In this document: positions 32,168-40,483 of the stretch, piece by piece
How positions within the stretch are numbered: position 1 is the stretch's first letter
Layout: every line of letters begins with the position of its first letter
Origin: Paenibacillus macerans
GTDB lineage: Bacteria > Bacillota > Bacilli > Paenibacillales > Paenibacillaceae
Reading direction: 5' to 3'
DNA length: 64,000 nt
Assembly (NCBI RefSeq): GCF_900454495.1
Contig: NZ_UGSI01000001.1
Location: 2,790,001-2,854,000 of the forward strand
The notes under the pieces: generated by a model
What the model was told of the DNA's origin: nothing
Databases searched by the model: none
What the model saw: the letters and a program-made list of their open reading frames with translations, nothing else
Made by a program: the position numbers and the translations under genes

Positions 32168-33606
32168 CTTTGCACGATTATCCCCTTTGATCAGGTAGCA
32201 GAGAGAAAGACAAGCTCGGAGAAAAAATATTTGGTGGAGAAGCAGATAGGTTCGAGATAATTTAAACGGGCATAGAAGAAGGAATCAGGTTTAGGGGAGG
32301 TAAAACAGACCGGACAGGAGATCAAGACAGGAGATCAAGGACAAAACGCGAAGGAAACGAAAAGACCGTGATTTTGCTGTAGCCTGAACCCTTCCGTCTG
32401 CAGCAAAGCCCGCACTGTTCATGCTAACCCCTACCCATTAAGTTGTACTGCATCAAGTAACTCCCACCGTTCTAGCGTCTCGATCAGGCCGCAGCTGCAA
32501 GAGGCTGGTTCGGTTGGCGTGCGATCAGCCGGCGGTAAGGGATCGCGGGAATCGCCACACACATTTGCAGTAACTGCTGCCGCATCGTTTCTTCCGCTCC
32601 GGGCCGTCCTCCTTGCAGGCGCAGCCGGCGGCGTCCGGTGTATTCGTTTAGGTACGCCTGCAGATGCTTCAGTCCCAAGGCTCCATACGTACTCTTCAAC
32701 GATTCCCACGCCTCTCTCACCACTTTCCGCAAGGGCGCATACAGCCGAAAGGCCTGACGGAACAACTGCACCTCCGATGTACAGACATCCACATGCCCAT
32801 TGATAAACGTGTTTAGATCGTGACGGTTTGCCCTTTTTTCGCCTCCCCGCTTATACGGCACCAGGCGGATCTTGACCTGTTCCGGCTCGCCCGACTCCGT
32901 GACCGTGCAGCCCGCTACGACCGCCGAGGCGTACGGATGCGAAAGCTGACACCGGGACGGATTACGCCCGTACTGATCGCTATTCACCTTCACGTCTCCG
33001 GAGAGCAGCTCCCGGGCATCGAACTCCCCCACGGCATGACGTATTTTGTGCAGCACCGACCAGGCGGTCTTGTAGGTGACCCGGATCACCTTGCTCAGCC
33101 GCAGCGCCGAGATGCCGCCTTCAAGCAGGAATAAATCCAGGGCCTCGAACCACTTGAGCAAGGGCAGATGCGTTCCTTCAAAAATCGTACCGACCAAAGG
33201 CGATGTTTGATGCTTGCACTTTACGCACTCGAACAAGGGGATATGCCGGGAAGTCAGACGGCTGCACCGGGTGTAAGCGCAACGCGGGCAGACGAAGCCG
33301 TTTGGCCACTTCATCGCGATTAGCGCCTCCATGCAGGCCTGCTCGCTGTTAAAACGACTGCTGAATGGTTGAAGTTCCGTTTCCGTATTGACTTCCATGC
33401 CCGCTCGCCCCCGAATCAAGAATACACGAACATAAATTCCATTTATTTCATTATACCAAACCTACGTTCCCTAATCAAGCCAAAAATCTCACCTGCACCG
33501 CCTCATTTTTTCCTCATCTTTTTTTGTTTTTTCTTCTCTCTTTTTTGGAATCCTTGCTCTAGCCCCCATCCCCTGTTCCCTGAGCGAAAGGAATAATCGT
33601 GCAAAG
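32168..33606 (-). mobile_element. IS1595-like element, copy 1
   Basis: 1439 bp bounded by CTTTGCACGATTATCCC (32168-32184) and its complement with one mismatch (33590-33606), enclosing one transposase gene on the minus strand. About 300 bp between the transposase stop and the left end are non-coding but conserved in copy 2. A sigma-A promoter for the transposase reads TTGATT-17-TATAAT on minus (33478 to 33450). Target duplications cannot be called because homology continues beyond the ends. Confidence 0.7.
32484..33398 (-). CDS. IS1595-family transposase, copy 1
   Basis: 304 residues from the ATG at 33398. An N-terminal transposase zinc ribbon has CPRC (37-40) and CVKC (58-61) around RHIPLFE, followed by HQTSPLVGTIFEGTHLPLLK and a helical region, as in IS1595 proteins. 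The DDE-type part is short: GDVKVNSDQYGRN stands where a VDE-type motif is expected, and the C-terminus has LGLKHLQAYLNEYTGRRRLR. Catalytic residues cannot be assigned with confidence. It is about 90 percent similar to copy 2 by eye; both frames are intact. Confidence 0.85.
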   Translation of the reverse strand: MEVNTETELQPFSSRFNSEQACMEALIAMKWPNGFVCPRCAYTRCSRLTSRHIPLFECVKCKHQTSPLVGTIFEGTHLPLLKWFEALDLFLLEGGISALRLSKVIRVTYKTAWSVLHKIRHAVGEFDARELLSGDVKVNSDQYGRNPSRCQLSHPYASAVVAGCTVTESGEPEQVKIRLVPYKRGGEKRANRHDLNTFINGHVDVCTSEVQLFRQAFRLYAPLRKVVREAWESLKSTYGALGLKHLQAYLNEYTGRRRLRLQGGRPGAEETMRQQLLQMCVAIPAIPYRRLIARQPNQPLAAAA

Positions 33607-33656
33607 GCAGGCAGCATGCAGGAACATCAAGAGTTTAATAATCTTAAGGGGCAAGA

Positions 33657-33691
33657 ACCGAGCCTGAGAAGGCAGTCTCCCCTGGCTCGGT
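33657..33691 (-). terminator. Hairpin downstream of pstB1
   Basis: ACCGAGCC/GGCTCGGT forms an 8-bp stem about 18 nt after the pstB1 stop; the following minus-strand sequence is only moderately T-rich. Confidence 0.5.
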
Positions 33692-33708
33692 CCTATAAAG
33701 CAACCGGT

Positions 33709-34467
33709 TTATCCAAACCGGCCGGAAATATAATCATCCGTCCGTTTTTCCGACGGATTCGTAAAGATCTTGCTGGTGTCGTCATATTCGACCAGTTCCC
33801 CCATGAGGAAAAACGCGGTTTTTTCCGATACCCGCGCAGCCTGATGCATGTTGTGGGTTACGATAATAATGCAGTATTCGCGTTTTAATTCGGCGATCAG
33901 TTCCTCGATTTTGGCGCTCGAAATCGGATCCAGCGCGGATGCCGGTTCGTCCATCAAAATGATGCTCGGATTAACGGCGATCGAACGGGCGATGCAAAGC
34001 CGCTGCTGCTGGCCGCCGGACAACGCGAGCGCCGAGCTGTGCAGCCGGTCCTTCGTCTCGTTCCAGAGCGCGGCTTTGATGAGCGACTCCTCTACGATCT
34101 GATCCAGCTTTTTCTTGTCGCGAATCCCGTGGTAACGCGGTCCAAAAGCGATATTTTCATAAATCGATTTGTGAAACGGGTTCGGCTTCTGCCATACCAT
34201 GCCGATCTTTTGCCGCAGCAGCACGACGTCGGTTTTCGGATCGTTGATATTGTCGTCCCCGATCCAGATGTCCCCGGTGATCCGCGCGCCGGAAATCAAA
34301 TCGTTCATCCGGTTCAAGCTGCGCAGGAACGTCGATTTCCCGCAGCCGGACGGGCCGATTAACGCCGTCACCTGCCGTGAGGCGAAGTCGAGTGAGATTT
34401 CTTTCACGGCCTGCTTTTCTCCGTAAAACACGCTCAAGTTTTTGGTGGATAATGCGGTATTTTGCAC
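33709..34467 (-). CDS. pstB: Phosphate ABC transporter ATP-binding protein, first copy
   Basis: 252 residues. It has Walker A GPSGCGKS, signature ALSGGQQQRLCIARS, Walker B SIILMDEPASALDP and the switch VTHNMHQAARVSEKTAFF. It energises phosphate import through PstCA. Last gene of pstSCAB, 12 nt after pstA. A second pstB lies at 44008-44763 next to phoU. The two proteins share the PstB plan but are clearly diverged. Confidence 0.96.
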   Translation of the reverse strand: MQNTALSTKNLSVFYGEKQAVKEISLDFASRQVTALIGPSGCGKSTFLRSLNRMNDLISGARITGDIWIGDDNINDPKTDVVLLRQKIGMVWQKPNPFHKSIYENIAFGPRYHGIRDKKKLDQIVEESLIKAALWNETKDRLHSSALALSGGQQQRLCIARSIAVNPSIILMDEPASALDPISSAKIEELIAELKREYCIIIVTHNMHQAARVSEKTAFFLMGELVEYDDTSKIFTNPSEKRTDDYISGRFG

Positions 34468-34479
34468 CTCGGAGCCCTC

Positions 34480-35367
34480 CTATTTCGTAGCCGTAAATTT
34501 CTTGTACATCAGGCGGCCGACCCAACGTGCGAGCAGGTTGAACAGAAGCACCGTGATGATAAGCACGGCCGAAGCGCCTGCGGCGATTTCGGGAGCATCC
34601 GGAGCCAGCCCTTCGGAATTGATCTTCCAGATGTGGACGGCCAGCGTCTCCGCCGGGCGAAACGGATTCAGCGGCGACGTTGGACTGAGCGGGTTCCAGT
34701 TCCCGAAATCGAGCCTCGGGCTGCTCATGCCGGCCGTAAACAGCAGCGCCGCCGCTTCGCCAAACACGCGGCCCGCGGCCAGAATTGTCCCGGTCAAGAT
34801 CACCGGCATCGCGATCGGCAGCATAATCGATTTGATCGTTTTCCATTTGGACAGGCCCAGCGCCAGACTTGCTTCCTTCTGCGCTTGCGGCACGCTGGCC
34901 ATGCCCTGTTCGGTAATCCGCACCATCAGCGGCAGGTTGAACACGGTTAACGCCAACGCCCCGGAGAACAGGGAGAAGCCGAAGCCAAACACGTTAACGA
35001 TCACGAGCAGACCGAACAAGCCGACGACAATCGACGGAAAAGAGGACAGCACCTCAACGATCAGCCGGATAAAAGACGTCAGTTTGCCCGGTTTCGCATA
35101 TTCGCTCATATAAATGCCCGCCCCGAGTCCAAGCGGAATCGTGATAATCAGCGTCAGAACAAGCAGGAACAGGGAATTGAACAATTGCGGACCGATCCCC
35201 CCGCCCGCCTTGATCGTTTCCGGCGGAGAGGTCAGAAAATCAAAGCTGACATGCCCGAGCCCGCGGATTAAAATAAATCCGAGCAGCCCGGCCATGATCA
35301 GCACAATAACGCCTGCCAGCGTAACAATGACGGCAGTGGCGATTTTATCTGCGGTTTTTGCACTCAT
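34480..35367 (-). CDS. pstA: Phosphate ABC transporter permease
   Basis: 295 residues with about six membrane helices and the EAA-like loop QAQKEASLALGLSKWKTIKS. The frame runs up to 35448, but GAAAGGAGAG precedes the ATG at 35367, which overlaps the pstC stop (ATGA). With PstC it forms the membrane channel for phosphate. Confidence 0.95.
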   Translation of the reverse strand: MSAKTADKIATAVIVTLAGVIVLIMAGLLGFILIRGLGHVSFDFLTSPPETIKAGGGIGPQLFNSLFLLVLTLIITIPLGLGAGIYMSEYAKPGKLTSFIRLIVEVLSSFPSIVVGLFGLLVIVNVFGFGFSLFSGALALTVFNLPLMVRITEQGMASVPQAQKEASLALGLSKWKTIKSIMLPIAMPVILTGTILAAGRVFGEAAALLFTAGMSSPRLDFGNWNPLSPTSPLNPFRPAETLAVHIWKINSEGLAPDAPEIAAGASAVLIITVLLFNLLARWVGRLMYKKFTATK

Positions 35368-36266
35368 CGCTTTGCTCTCCTTTCCAGCCCACGTACAATA
35401 AAGACGAAGACGAAGGTCATCAGCATCAAAATCAAGGCAAGCGTCCACAGCACGTTGTTCTGCGTCGTTCCCATGGCCGTATTGCCCATGCTGAGCGTGA
35501 TGACGCTGGTCAGCGTGGAGGTGGATTCAAACAGCGAGCGCGGAATGTGCGGCGCGTTCCCGATGACCATCTGTACGGCGAGCGCTTCCCCGAAGGCCCG
35601 GGCCATCCCCAGCACGACCCCGGTGAGCAGCGACGGCATCGTGGTCGGCAGGACGGTCCGCCACAACGTTTGCCACCGCGTGGCCCCAAGTGCATAAGAA
35701 CCTTCTTTCAATCCGGGAGGAAGAGCGGTGATCGCATCCGTGGCGATGGAAGTAATCGTAGGCAAAATCATAATCGACAATACCGTCGCCCCCGCAAAAA
35801 TGCCCAGGCCCTGTCCGGGAAAAATATCCCGGTAAAACGGGACGATCACGCTCAGGCCGACAAAACCGTAAACGACCGAAGGAATCCCGGCCAACAGCTC
35901 GATTACCGGCAGCAGAAATTTTTTGCCGAATTTAGGCATAATTTCGACCATGAACAGGGCTGCGCAGATGCTGAGCGGCGCCGCAATGACGGCCGCAAGG
36001 ATCGAAGTGCTGAACGATCCCAAAATGAATGGGAGCGCTCCGAACACCGGAGGAACTCCGTCCGGTCTCCACTCCGTGCTTCCGAAAATTTGGCCGATCG
36101 AAATCCCGTCCTGAAAAAAGGTGCTTAAACCTCTGGTTGAGACAAAATACACCATCGAAAATATCGTCACAACCAGCAGCACGATGCAAAATGACGTAAA
36201 TATTTTACCGGTCCATTCCTCTATAATGTGCGGCTGTACTTTTTTGTTTCCGCCGGATTGAGCCAT
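35364..36266 (-). CDS. pstC: Phosphate ABC transporter permease
   Basis: 300 residues, six membrane helices, loop ALPPGLKEGSYALGATRWQT and the C-terminal membrane segment. The start at 36266 has GGGAGAGG upstream; the open frame begins at 36290. Its stop overlaps the pstA start. It follows pstS by 88 nt, a gap containing AAGAGGCGGACATTT-type pairing (36292-36321) that may be a partial attenuator lowering permease relative to binding protein. Confidence 0.95.
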   Translation of the reverse strand: MAQSGGNKKVQPHIIEEWTGKIFTSFCIVLLVVTIFSMVYFVSTRGLSTFFQDGISIGQIFGSTEWRPDGVPPVFGALPFILGSFSTSILAAVIAAPLSICAALFMVEIMPKFGKKFLLPVIELLAGIPSVVYGFVGLSVIVPFYRDIFPGQGLGIFAGATVLSIMILPTITSIATDAITALPPGLKEGSYALGATRWQTLWRTVLPTTMPSLLTGVVLGMARAFGEALAVQMVIGNAPHIPRSLFESTSTLTSVITLSMGNTAMGTTQNNVLWTLALILMLMTFVFVFIVRGLERRAKR

Positions 36267-36354
36267 GAAACCTCTCCCTTTACACAGCACAGAAAGAGGC
36301 AGAAATGTCCGCCTCTTCTCTCTGCCGATATGATGTTATCGTATATACTGTTAT

Positions 36355-37317
36355 TTACTTGGTAATGTTGCCGTCCACATCGCGTTTAACTTGCATTTTG
36401 CTGATCGGGATATAGCCGAGTTCCACAACATCGCCGTTATCGCCTTGTACTTCAGGGGAGACCATATAGTCCAGGAACGCCTTAACGACTTCGTTCGGCT
36501 CGCCCTTCGTGTACATATGCTCGTAAGCCCATACCGGATAAGTGCCGTTAGCCACATTGTCCACTGTTGCTTCCACGCCTTCGTATTTCACAGCTTTTAC
36601 GGTTTCATCCAGGTAGGAAAGCGCAAGATAACCGATGGCTCCCGGCGTTTCGCCGACAAGCTTCTTAACCGTACCGGAGGAATCCTCTTGGATCGAACCT
36701 TGCAGGTCTTCCGTCTTCGTGCCAAGCGCGTATTTCTCAAAGGTGGCGCGCGTACCGGAGCTCGAAGGACGGTTTACGATTTGAATCTTTTGATCCGGGC
36801 CGCCCAGGTCTTTCCAGTTCGTTACTTTACCCGTAAAAATTTGCACCAGTTGATCTTTCGTAAGGTTGTCGACCGTTACATCCGGATTTACTACAGCGGC
36901 CATAGCGACAACCGCTACTTGGTGGTCAACCAGTTCGGAAGCTTGAGCGGCTTCCAACTTCTCTTCAGCGAACACGTCGGAGTTGCCGATGTCAGCCTGT
37001 CCGCCGGAAACTTGCGTCAGCCCCGTGCCGCTGCCTCCGCCTTGAACCTGAATGGATACGTTCGGATTTTGCTCCATGAATTTTTTCGAAACTTGATCTA
37101 CCAGCGGTTGAAGCGCCGAGGAACCTACAGACAGGACCGAACCGGACAAATCCGAAGTCGCCTTGTTCCCGCCATTGTTTGCCGCTGCCTCGCTCGTCGC
37201 ACCTCCATTACCGCCTTCAGCACCCGAGGTGTTAGTTTTCGCGTTGCCGCCCTGACCGCAAGCCGCCAAGGTCAAGCTTAATACCAAAGTCAAAACCATA
37301 AGCATACTCTTTTTCAT
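36355..37317 (-). CDS. pstS: Phosphate-binding lipoprotein
   Basis: 320 residues from the ATG at 37317. It has a signal peptide with lipobox LAACG, then GSSALQPLVDQVSKKF, QGGGSGTGLTQVSGGQADIG and RPSSSGTRATFEKY, the phosphate-contacting loops of PstS. It captures phosphate outside the membrane for PstCAB. The frame continues to 37446 but through the promoter. A PhoP box and a TATAAT (37354-37359) lie upstream. Confidence 0.96.
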   Translation of the reverse strand: MKKSMLMVLTLVLSLTLAACGQGGNAKTNTSGAEGGNGGATSEAAANNGGNKATSDLSGSVLSVGSSALQPLVDQVSKKFMEQNPNVSIQVQGGGSGTGLTQVSGGQADIGNSDVFAEEKLEAAQASELVDHQVAVVAMAAVVNPDVTVDNLTKDQLVQIFTGKVTNWKDLGGPDQKIQIVNRPSSSGTRATFEKYALGTKTEDLQGSIQEDSSGTVKKLVGETPGAIGYLALSYLDETVKAVKYEGVEATVDNVANGTYPVWAYEHMYTKGEPNEVVKAFLDYMVSPEVQGDNGDVVELGYIPISKMQVKRDVDGNITK

Positions 37318-37379
37318 TGTCTCAGGTTTCCCCCTTATTTGTTTTACAACCTGATTATAGGCGGCGAAGATCAATCCCG

Positions 37380-37407
37380 TGTTTTCGTAATGTAAACTTT
37401 GTGTAAA
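37380..37407 (-). promoter_or_regulatory. PhoP box of pstSCAB
   Basis: On the minus strand TTTACA-N5-TTTACA-N5-AAAACA: two perfect and one imperfect 6-bp repeats in 11-bp phase, 20 bp upstream of a TATAAT on the same strand. This is the arrangement of Pho-regulon promoters in Bacillus. Confidence 0.85.
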
Positions 37408-37451
37408 ATGCACCTGGCGGTTATCCCTTAATTTCGACAATGGCAAACAAA

Positions 37452-37490
37452 AATAAACACTCCCTTAATTAAATACAGGGAGTGTTTATT
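37452..37490 (-). terminator. Terminator of nrdR
   Basis: AATAAACACTCCCT and AGGGAGTGTTTATT form a 14-bp perfect stem followed on minus by TTTTG; it lies 10 nt past the nrdR stop. Confidence 0.85.
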
Positions 37491-37499
37491 CAAATCCGG

Positions 37500-37970
37500 C
37501 TATTCGAGTTCTCTCGTATTTTTGGACAGCAGCCCGGTCAGTTCCTTCATAAACATATTGATATCTTTAAACTGGCGGTACACCGAAGCAAAACGAACAT
37601 AAGCCACTTCGTCCACGGGATACAATTGCTCCATCACCAGTTCGCCGATCTCGCGGCTTTCCACTTCGGCATTGGCCGAATGGCGCACGGACCGCTCCAC
37701 CTCGGACACGATGCTTTCCAGCCGCTCCACGGAAACGGGGCGTTTCTCGCAAGCCCGGATCAACCCGCGCAGCATTTTCTCGCGGCTGAACTCCTCGCGG
37801 CTTCCATCCTTCTTGATGACGATCAGCGGCATTTCTTCCACCATTTCAAAGGTCGTAAACCGCCGGCTGCATTGCTCGCATTCCCGCCGGCGGCGGATCG
37901 ACCTGTTTTCGTTGGCCGGCCTTGAATCCAGCACCTTTGTCCCCAAATAATCGCAATACGGACATTTCAA
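37500..37970 (-). CDS. nrdR: Transcriptional repressor NrdR
   Basis: 156 residues from a TTG at 37970 with GGAGG 9 nt upstream; the frame opens at 38000. An N-terminal zinc ribbon (Cys3, Cys6, Cys31, Cys34: CPYC and CEQC) is followed by an ATP-cone (PLIVIKKDGSREEFSREKML). It represses ribonucleotide reductase genes according to the ATP/dATP level. Its position near polA-mutM-coaE parallels the Bacillus order (nrdR was formerly ytcG). Confidence 0.95.
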   Translation of the reverse strand: MKCPYCDYLGTKVLDSRPANENRSIRRRRECEQCSRRFTTFEMVEEMPLIVIKKDGSREEFSREKMLRGLIRACEKRPVSVERLESIVSEVERSVRHSANAEVESREIGELVMEQLYPVDEVAYVRFASVYRQFKDINMFMKELTGLLSKNTRELE

Positions 37971-38095
37971 CGCAAGTTCCCTCCTTTCCAAAAAATGCAA
38001 TTTACATTAATGCCAATAAATAACTTCAAAAAAAAGTAATGAAGTTGATAGTCCCGGCACATAATACTGTTACCAACCACAAGGAGGTGAACATC

Positions 38096-38326
38096 ATGGC
38101 ACAAAATAATAACTCTTCGAACGACCTGGTGGTTAGACAAGCTTCCGGAGCATTGGATCAAATGAAATATGAAATCGCTCAGGAACTTGGCATCTCTTTC
38201 CCACAAGACGGATATGCTGGTAACCTGACTTCTTACGAAAACGGTTCGATCGGTGGTTTCATTACGAAACGCTTGGTTACCATCGCTGAGCAACAGCTGG
38301 CTGGCCAAGCTGGCCAATTCAGATAA
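38096..38326 (+). CDS. Alpha/beta-type small acid-soluble spore protein
   Basis: 76 residues, MAQNNNSSNDLVVRQASGAL then KYEIAQELGI (the GPR protease cleavage region) and GFITKRLVTIAEQQL, the two conserved blocks of alpha/beta SASPs, which coat and protect spore DNA. GGAGGTGAAC precedes the ATG. Upstream CATAATA (38060) could be a sigma-G -10, but no well-spaced -35 is seen. Oriented against nrdR and slt. Confidence 0.95.
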   Translation: MAQNNNSSNDLVVRQASGALDQMKYEIAQELGISFPQDGYAGNLTSYENGSIGGFITKRLVTIAEQQLAGQAGQFR

Positions 38327-38337
38327 GCCGATCACCC

Positions 38338-38376
38338 CGAAGCATTGACAGGCGAATTGACGCCCGTCAGTGCTTC
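38338..38376 (+). terminator. Terminator of the SASP gene
   Basis: GAAGCATTGACAGGCG pairs imperfectly with CGCCCGTCAGTGCTTC over a 6-nt loop, followed by TTTATT. Confidence 0.75.
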
Positions 38377-38395
38377 TTTATTATCGTACCAGCGA

Positions 38396-38959
38396 TCAAA
38401 ACTCGTTGTAAATGTCGGAATACTGTTTATAGTAATGCGTTACCCGTTGCACATAATGGCGGGTTTCGCCAAACGGAATGTTCTTGGACGTTTCCAGACG
38501 GCCGTCCCATTTCCCGCTTTTGATCCAGTTTTTCACATTGGTCGGCCCGGCGTTGTAAGCGGCGATCATGGCGATCGCATTGCCGTCAAACTGCTCCGAC
38601 AGCGACTTTAAATACCAAGTCCCGATTTCGATGTTGGTCCCGATCTCATTTTGCACCTGATCGAGCGACGTATCGGGCAAGCCCGCCTTCGCAATGACCC
38701 AATTCGCGGTGTCCGGCATGATTTGCATAACCCCTAAAGCTCCCTTTTTGGACTGGGCTCCGGGCTTGTAATTGGTTTCCACTTTTATAATAGCCGCCAC
38801 GATAAACGGATCGATGCCGTTGTTTTTCGCGTGATAACGAATTTCTTCTTTATAATAAATCGGATAAAACAACGAGAGCCAAGCGGAATTAAAAAAGATC
38901 AGAACGATAAACCCCAGGAATAACAAAAGCAGCACTCTTTTTTTGCGAAGCCACCTCAT
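38396..38959 (-). CDS. Membrane-anchored lytic transglycosylase (SLT)
   Basis: 187 residues. An N-terminal membrane anchor (VLLLLFLGFIVLIFF) precedes a goose-type SLT domain: the catalytic glutamate in IIKVETNYKP, then GALGVMQIMPDTA and IAAYNAGPTNVKNW. It cleaves peptidoglycan outside the membrane. The ATG at 38959 overlaps the coaE stop (ATGA); the frame itself opens at 38980. It corresponds to the transglycosylase usually found after coaE in this gene cluster. Confidence 0.93.
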   Translation of the reverse strand: MRWLRKKRVLLLLFLGFIVLIFFNSAWLSLFYPIYYKEEIRYHAKNNGIDPFIVAAIIKVETNYKPGAQSKKGALGVMQIMPDTANWVIAKAGLPDTSLDQVQNEIGTNIEIGTWYLKSLSEQFDGNAIAMIAAYNAGPTNVKNWIKSGKWDGRLETSKNIPFGETRHYVQRVTHYYKQYSDIYNEF

Positions 38960-39552
38960 AGCATTCCCTGATCCCGCCAAAACTCGTCAATCTGACGTTC
39001 CGTCTCATCCAGTCCACGGCTGTTGTCAATCAAGATATCCGCCCTTTCTTTTTTCAGTTCGATATCCATTTGCGCATTCAGCCTGCGTTCCGCCTCATCC
39101 CGGCTTAGGCCGTCCCGCTCCATCAATCTGGCCAGCTGCAGATCCCGCGGCACGTAGACTACCATAATCCGTTCGTAAAACCGCTCCAGTCCCGATTCGT
39201 ACAGCAGCGGAATATCCGCGACGACAAGGCGGCGGGGAGCTGCGGCTTCAAGCGCGTCCAGGCGCTGTTTCATTTCGGCGCGAATCGCCGGATGCGTCAG
39301 GCTTTCCAGCGCTTTTCGCCGCTCGGGGTCCGCGAACACGATTTCGCCCAGCTTTTTGCGGTCGAGCGTCCCGTCCGGGTGCAGTACGGCTTGTCCGAAG
39401 CGCTTCGCTACCGCGGCCAGCACCGGATGCCCGGGCTCCATGATTTCCCTGGCGATGACGTCCGCGTCGATCAGGGCGGCTCCCCTCTGAACCAGCATGC
39501 GGGATACCGTGCTTTTGCCGGTGGCGATGCCGCCGGTCAGGCCGATGTTCAT
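38956..39552 (-). CDS. coaE: Dephospho-CoA kinase
   Basis: 198 residues. It has a P-loop GLTGGIATGKS, the DADVIAREIMEPG motif, LTHPAIR and VVDIPLLYESGLE-type core (ADIPLLYESG). It performs the last step of CoA synthesis. Its ATG overlaps the mutM stop by 4 nt, and its stop overlaps slt, so polA-mutM-coaE-slt look like one operon. Confidence 0.96.
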   Translation of the reverse strand: MNIGLTGGIATGKSTVSRMLVQRGAALIDADVIAREIMEPGHPVLAAVAKRFGQAVLHPDGTLDRKKLGEIVFADPERRKALESLTHPAIRAEMKQRLDALEAAAPRRLVVADIPLLYESGLERFYERIMVVYVPRDLQLARLMERDGLSRDEAERRLNAQMDIELKKERADILIDNSRGLDETERQIDEFWRDQGML

Positions 39553-40460
39553 CCTTTCAACACCTCACTGTTTTCGCTTACGCGGGAAGCGGGCCGTCCG
39601 GGTTTAACTTTGCTTTGCTCGCGGCCGGGGCGGTATGGCTTTTGGCATTTGGGGCAAAAATGGGTTCCCCGGCCGCCTACGACCGTTTTTTCCACCGGAT
39701 GCCCGCATTCGAGACAAGCCTCGCCGGTTCGTCCGTAGATGCGCAAGGCATGCTGGAACATGCCCATCTCCCCTTGACCGTTCACATACGATTTAATCGA
39801 GGAGCCGCCGGCGTTCACCGCTTCGTTCAGCGTGGCCACAATCGCATCGTGCAAACGGTCAAGCTTAAGGCCGCTAAGCTTGTCCGCCGGATGCTCCGGA
39901 TGGATGCCGGCCCGGAACAAGGCTTCATCCACATAAATATTCCCCAAACCGACAACATATTCCTGGTTCAGCAGCACGGGTTTGATTTTCGTCTTCCGCC
40001 GCGACATCAGCTGCCGGAACACCTCCGGCGTAAAGGAAGGGTCCAGCGGTTCCAGTCCCAGTTTGGCCAAAGGCTGATTCGTAAATTCCTCCCCCGGCGG
40101 AAACAAATGCATCGTGCCGAACTGCCTTACATCCTTATACCTCAGCTCCGTGCCGTCCGTAAATTTGAAAATCACGTGCGTATGCTTTTCGACGGGCTCA
40201 CCCTCGCCATACAATCCGTATCTGCCTTCCATACGCAAATGGGAAACGAGCACAAGCCCGTCCATCACGATCCGCAAAAACTTGCCCCTGCGGCCGATTT
40301 CCACGATTCTATGGCCGGCAAGCTCCGTCTCAAACCGCTGTACATCGTCCGGCCGCTGGATGATTCGCGGCAGGGACACCTTGACGGAGCGGATCGTTTT
40401 CCCCACGATCAATTCGGTCAGCGTTCTTCTGACCGTTTCCACTTCCGGCAATTCCGGCAT
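39549..40460 (-). CDS. mutM: Formamidopyrimidine-DNA glycosylase
   Basis: 303 residues. The catalytic N-terminus PELPEVETVRR (Pro2, Glu3), the lysine-containing loop and the C-terminal zinc finger (Cys249, Cys252, Cys269, Cys272) are present. It removes 8-oxoguanine and related lesions. The tail extends about 28 residues past the finger, longer than usual, and is basic. It lies 23 nt after polA. Confidence 0.96.
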   Translation of the reverse strand: MPELPEVETVRRTLTELIVGKTIRSVKVSLPRIIQRPDDVQRFETELAGHRIVEIGRRGKFLRIVMDGLVLVSHLRMEGRYGLYGEGEPVEKHTHVIFKFTDGTELRYKDVRQFGTMHLFPPGEEFTNQPLAKLGLEPLDPSFTPEVFRQLMSRRKTKIKPVLLNQEYVVGLGNIYVDEALFRAGIHPEHPADKLSGLKLDRLHDAIVATLNEAVNAGGSSIKSYVNGQGEMGMFQHALRIYGRTGEACLECGHPVEKTVVGGRGTHFCPKCQKPYRPGREQSKVKPGRPASRVSENSEVLKG

Positions 40461-40483
40461 ACCAAGTCACCTCTTAACTCGTT

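Noticed and set aside
36267..36354. Riboswitch-like hairpin between pstS and pstC
   Set aside because: A simple pairing of AGAGGCGG with CCGCCTCT; sufficient as a processing or attenuation hairpin, with no riboswitch signature.
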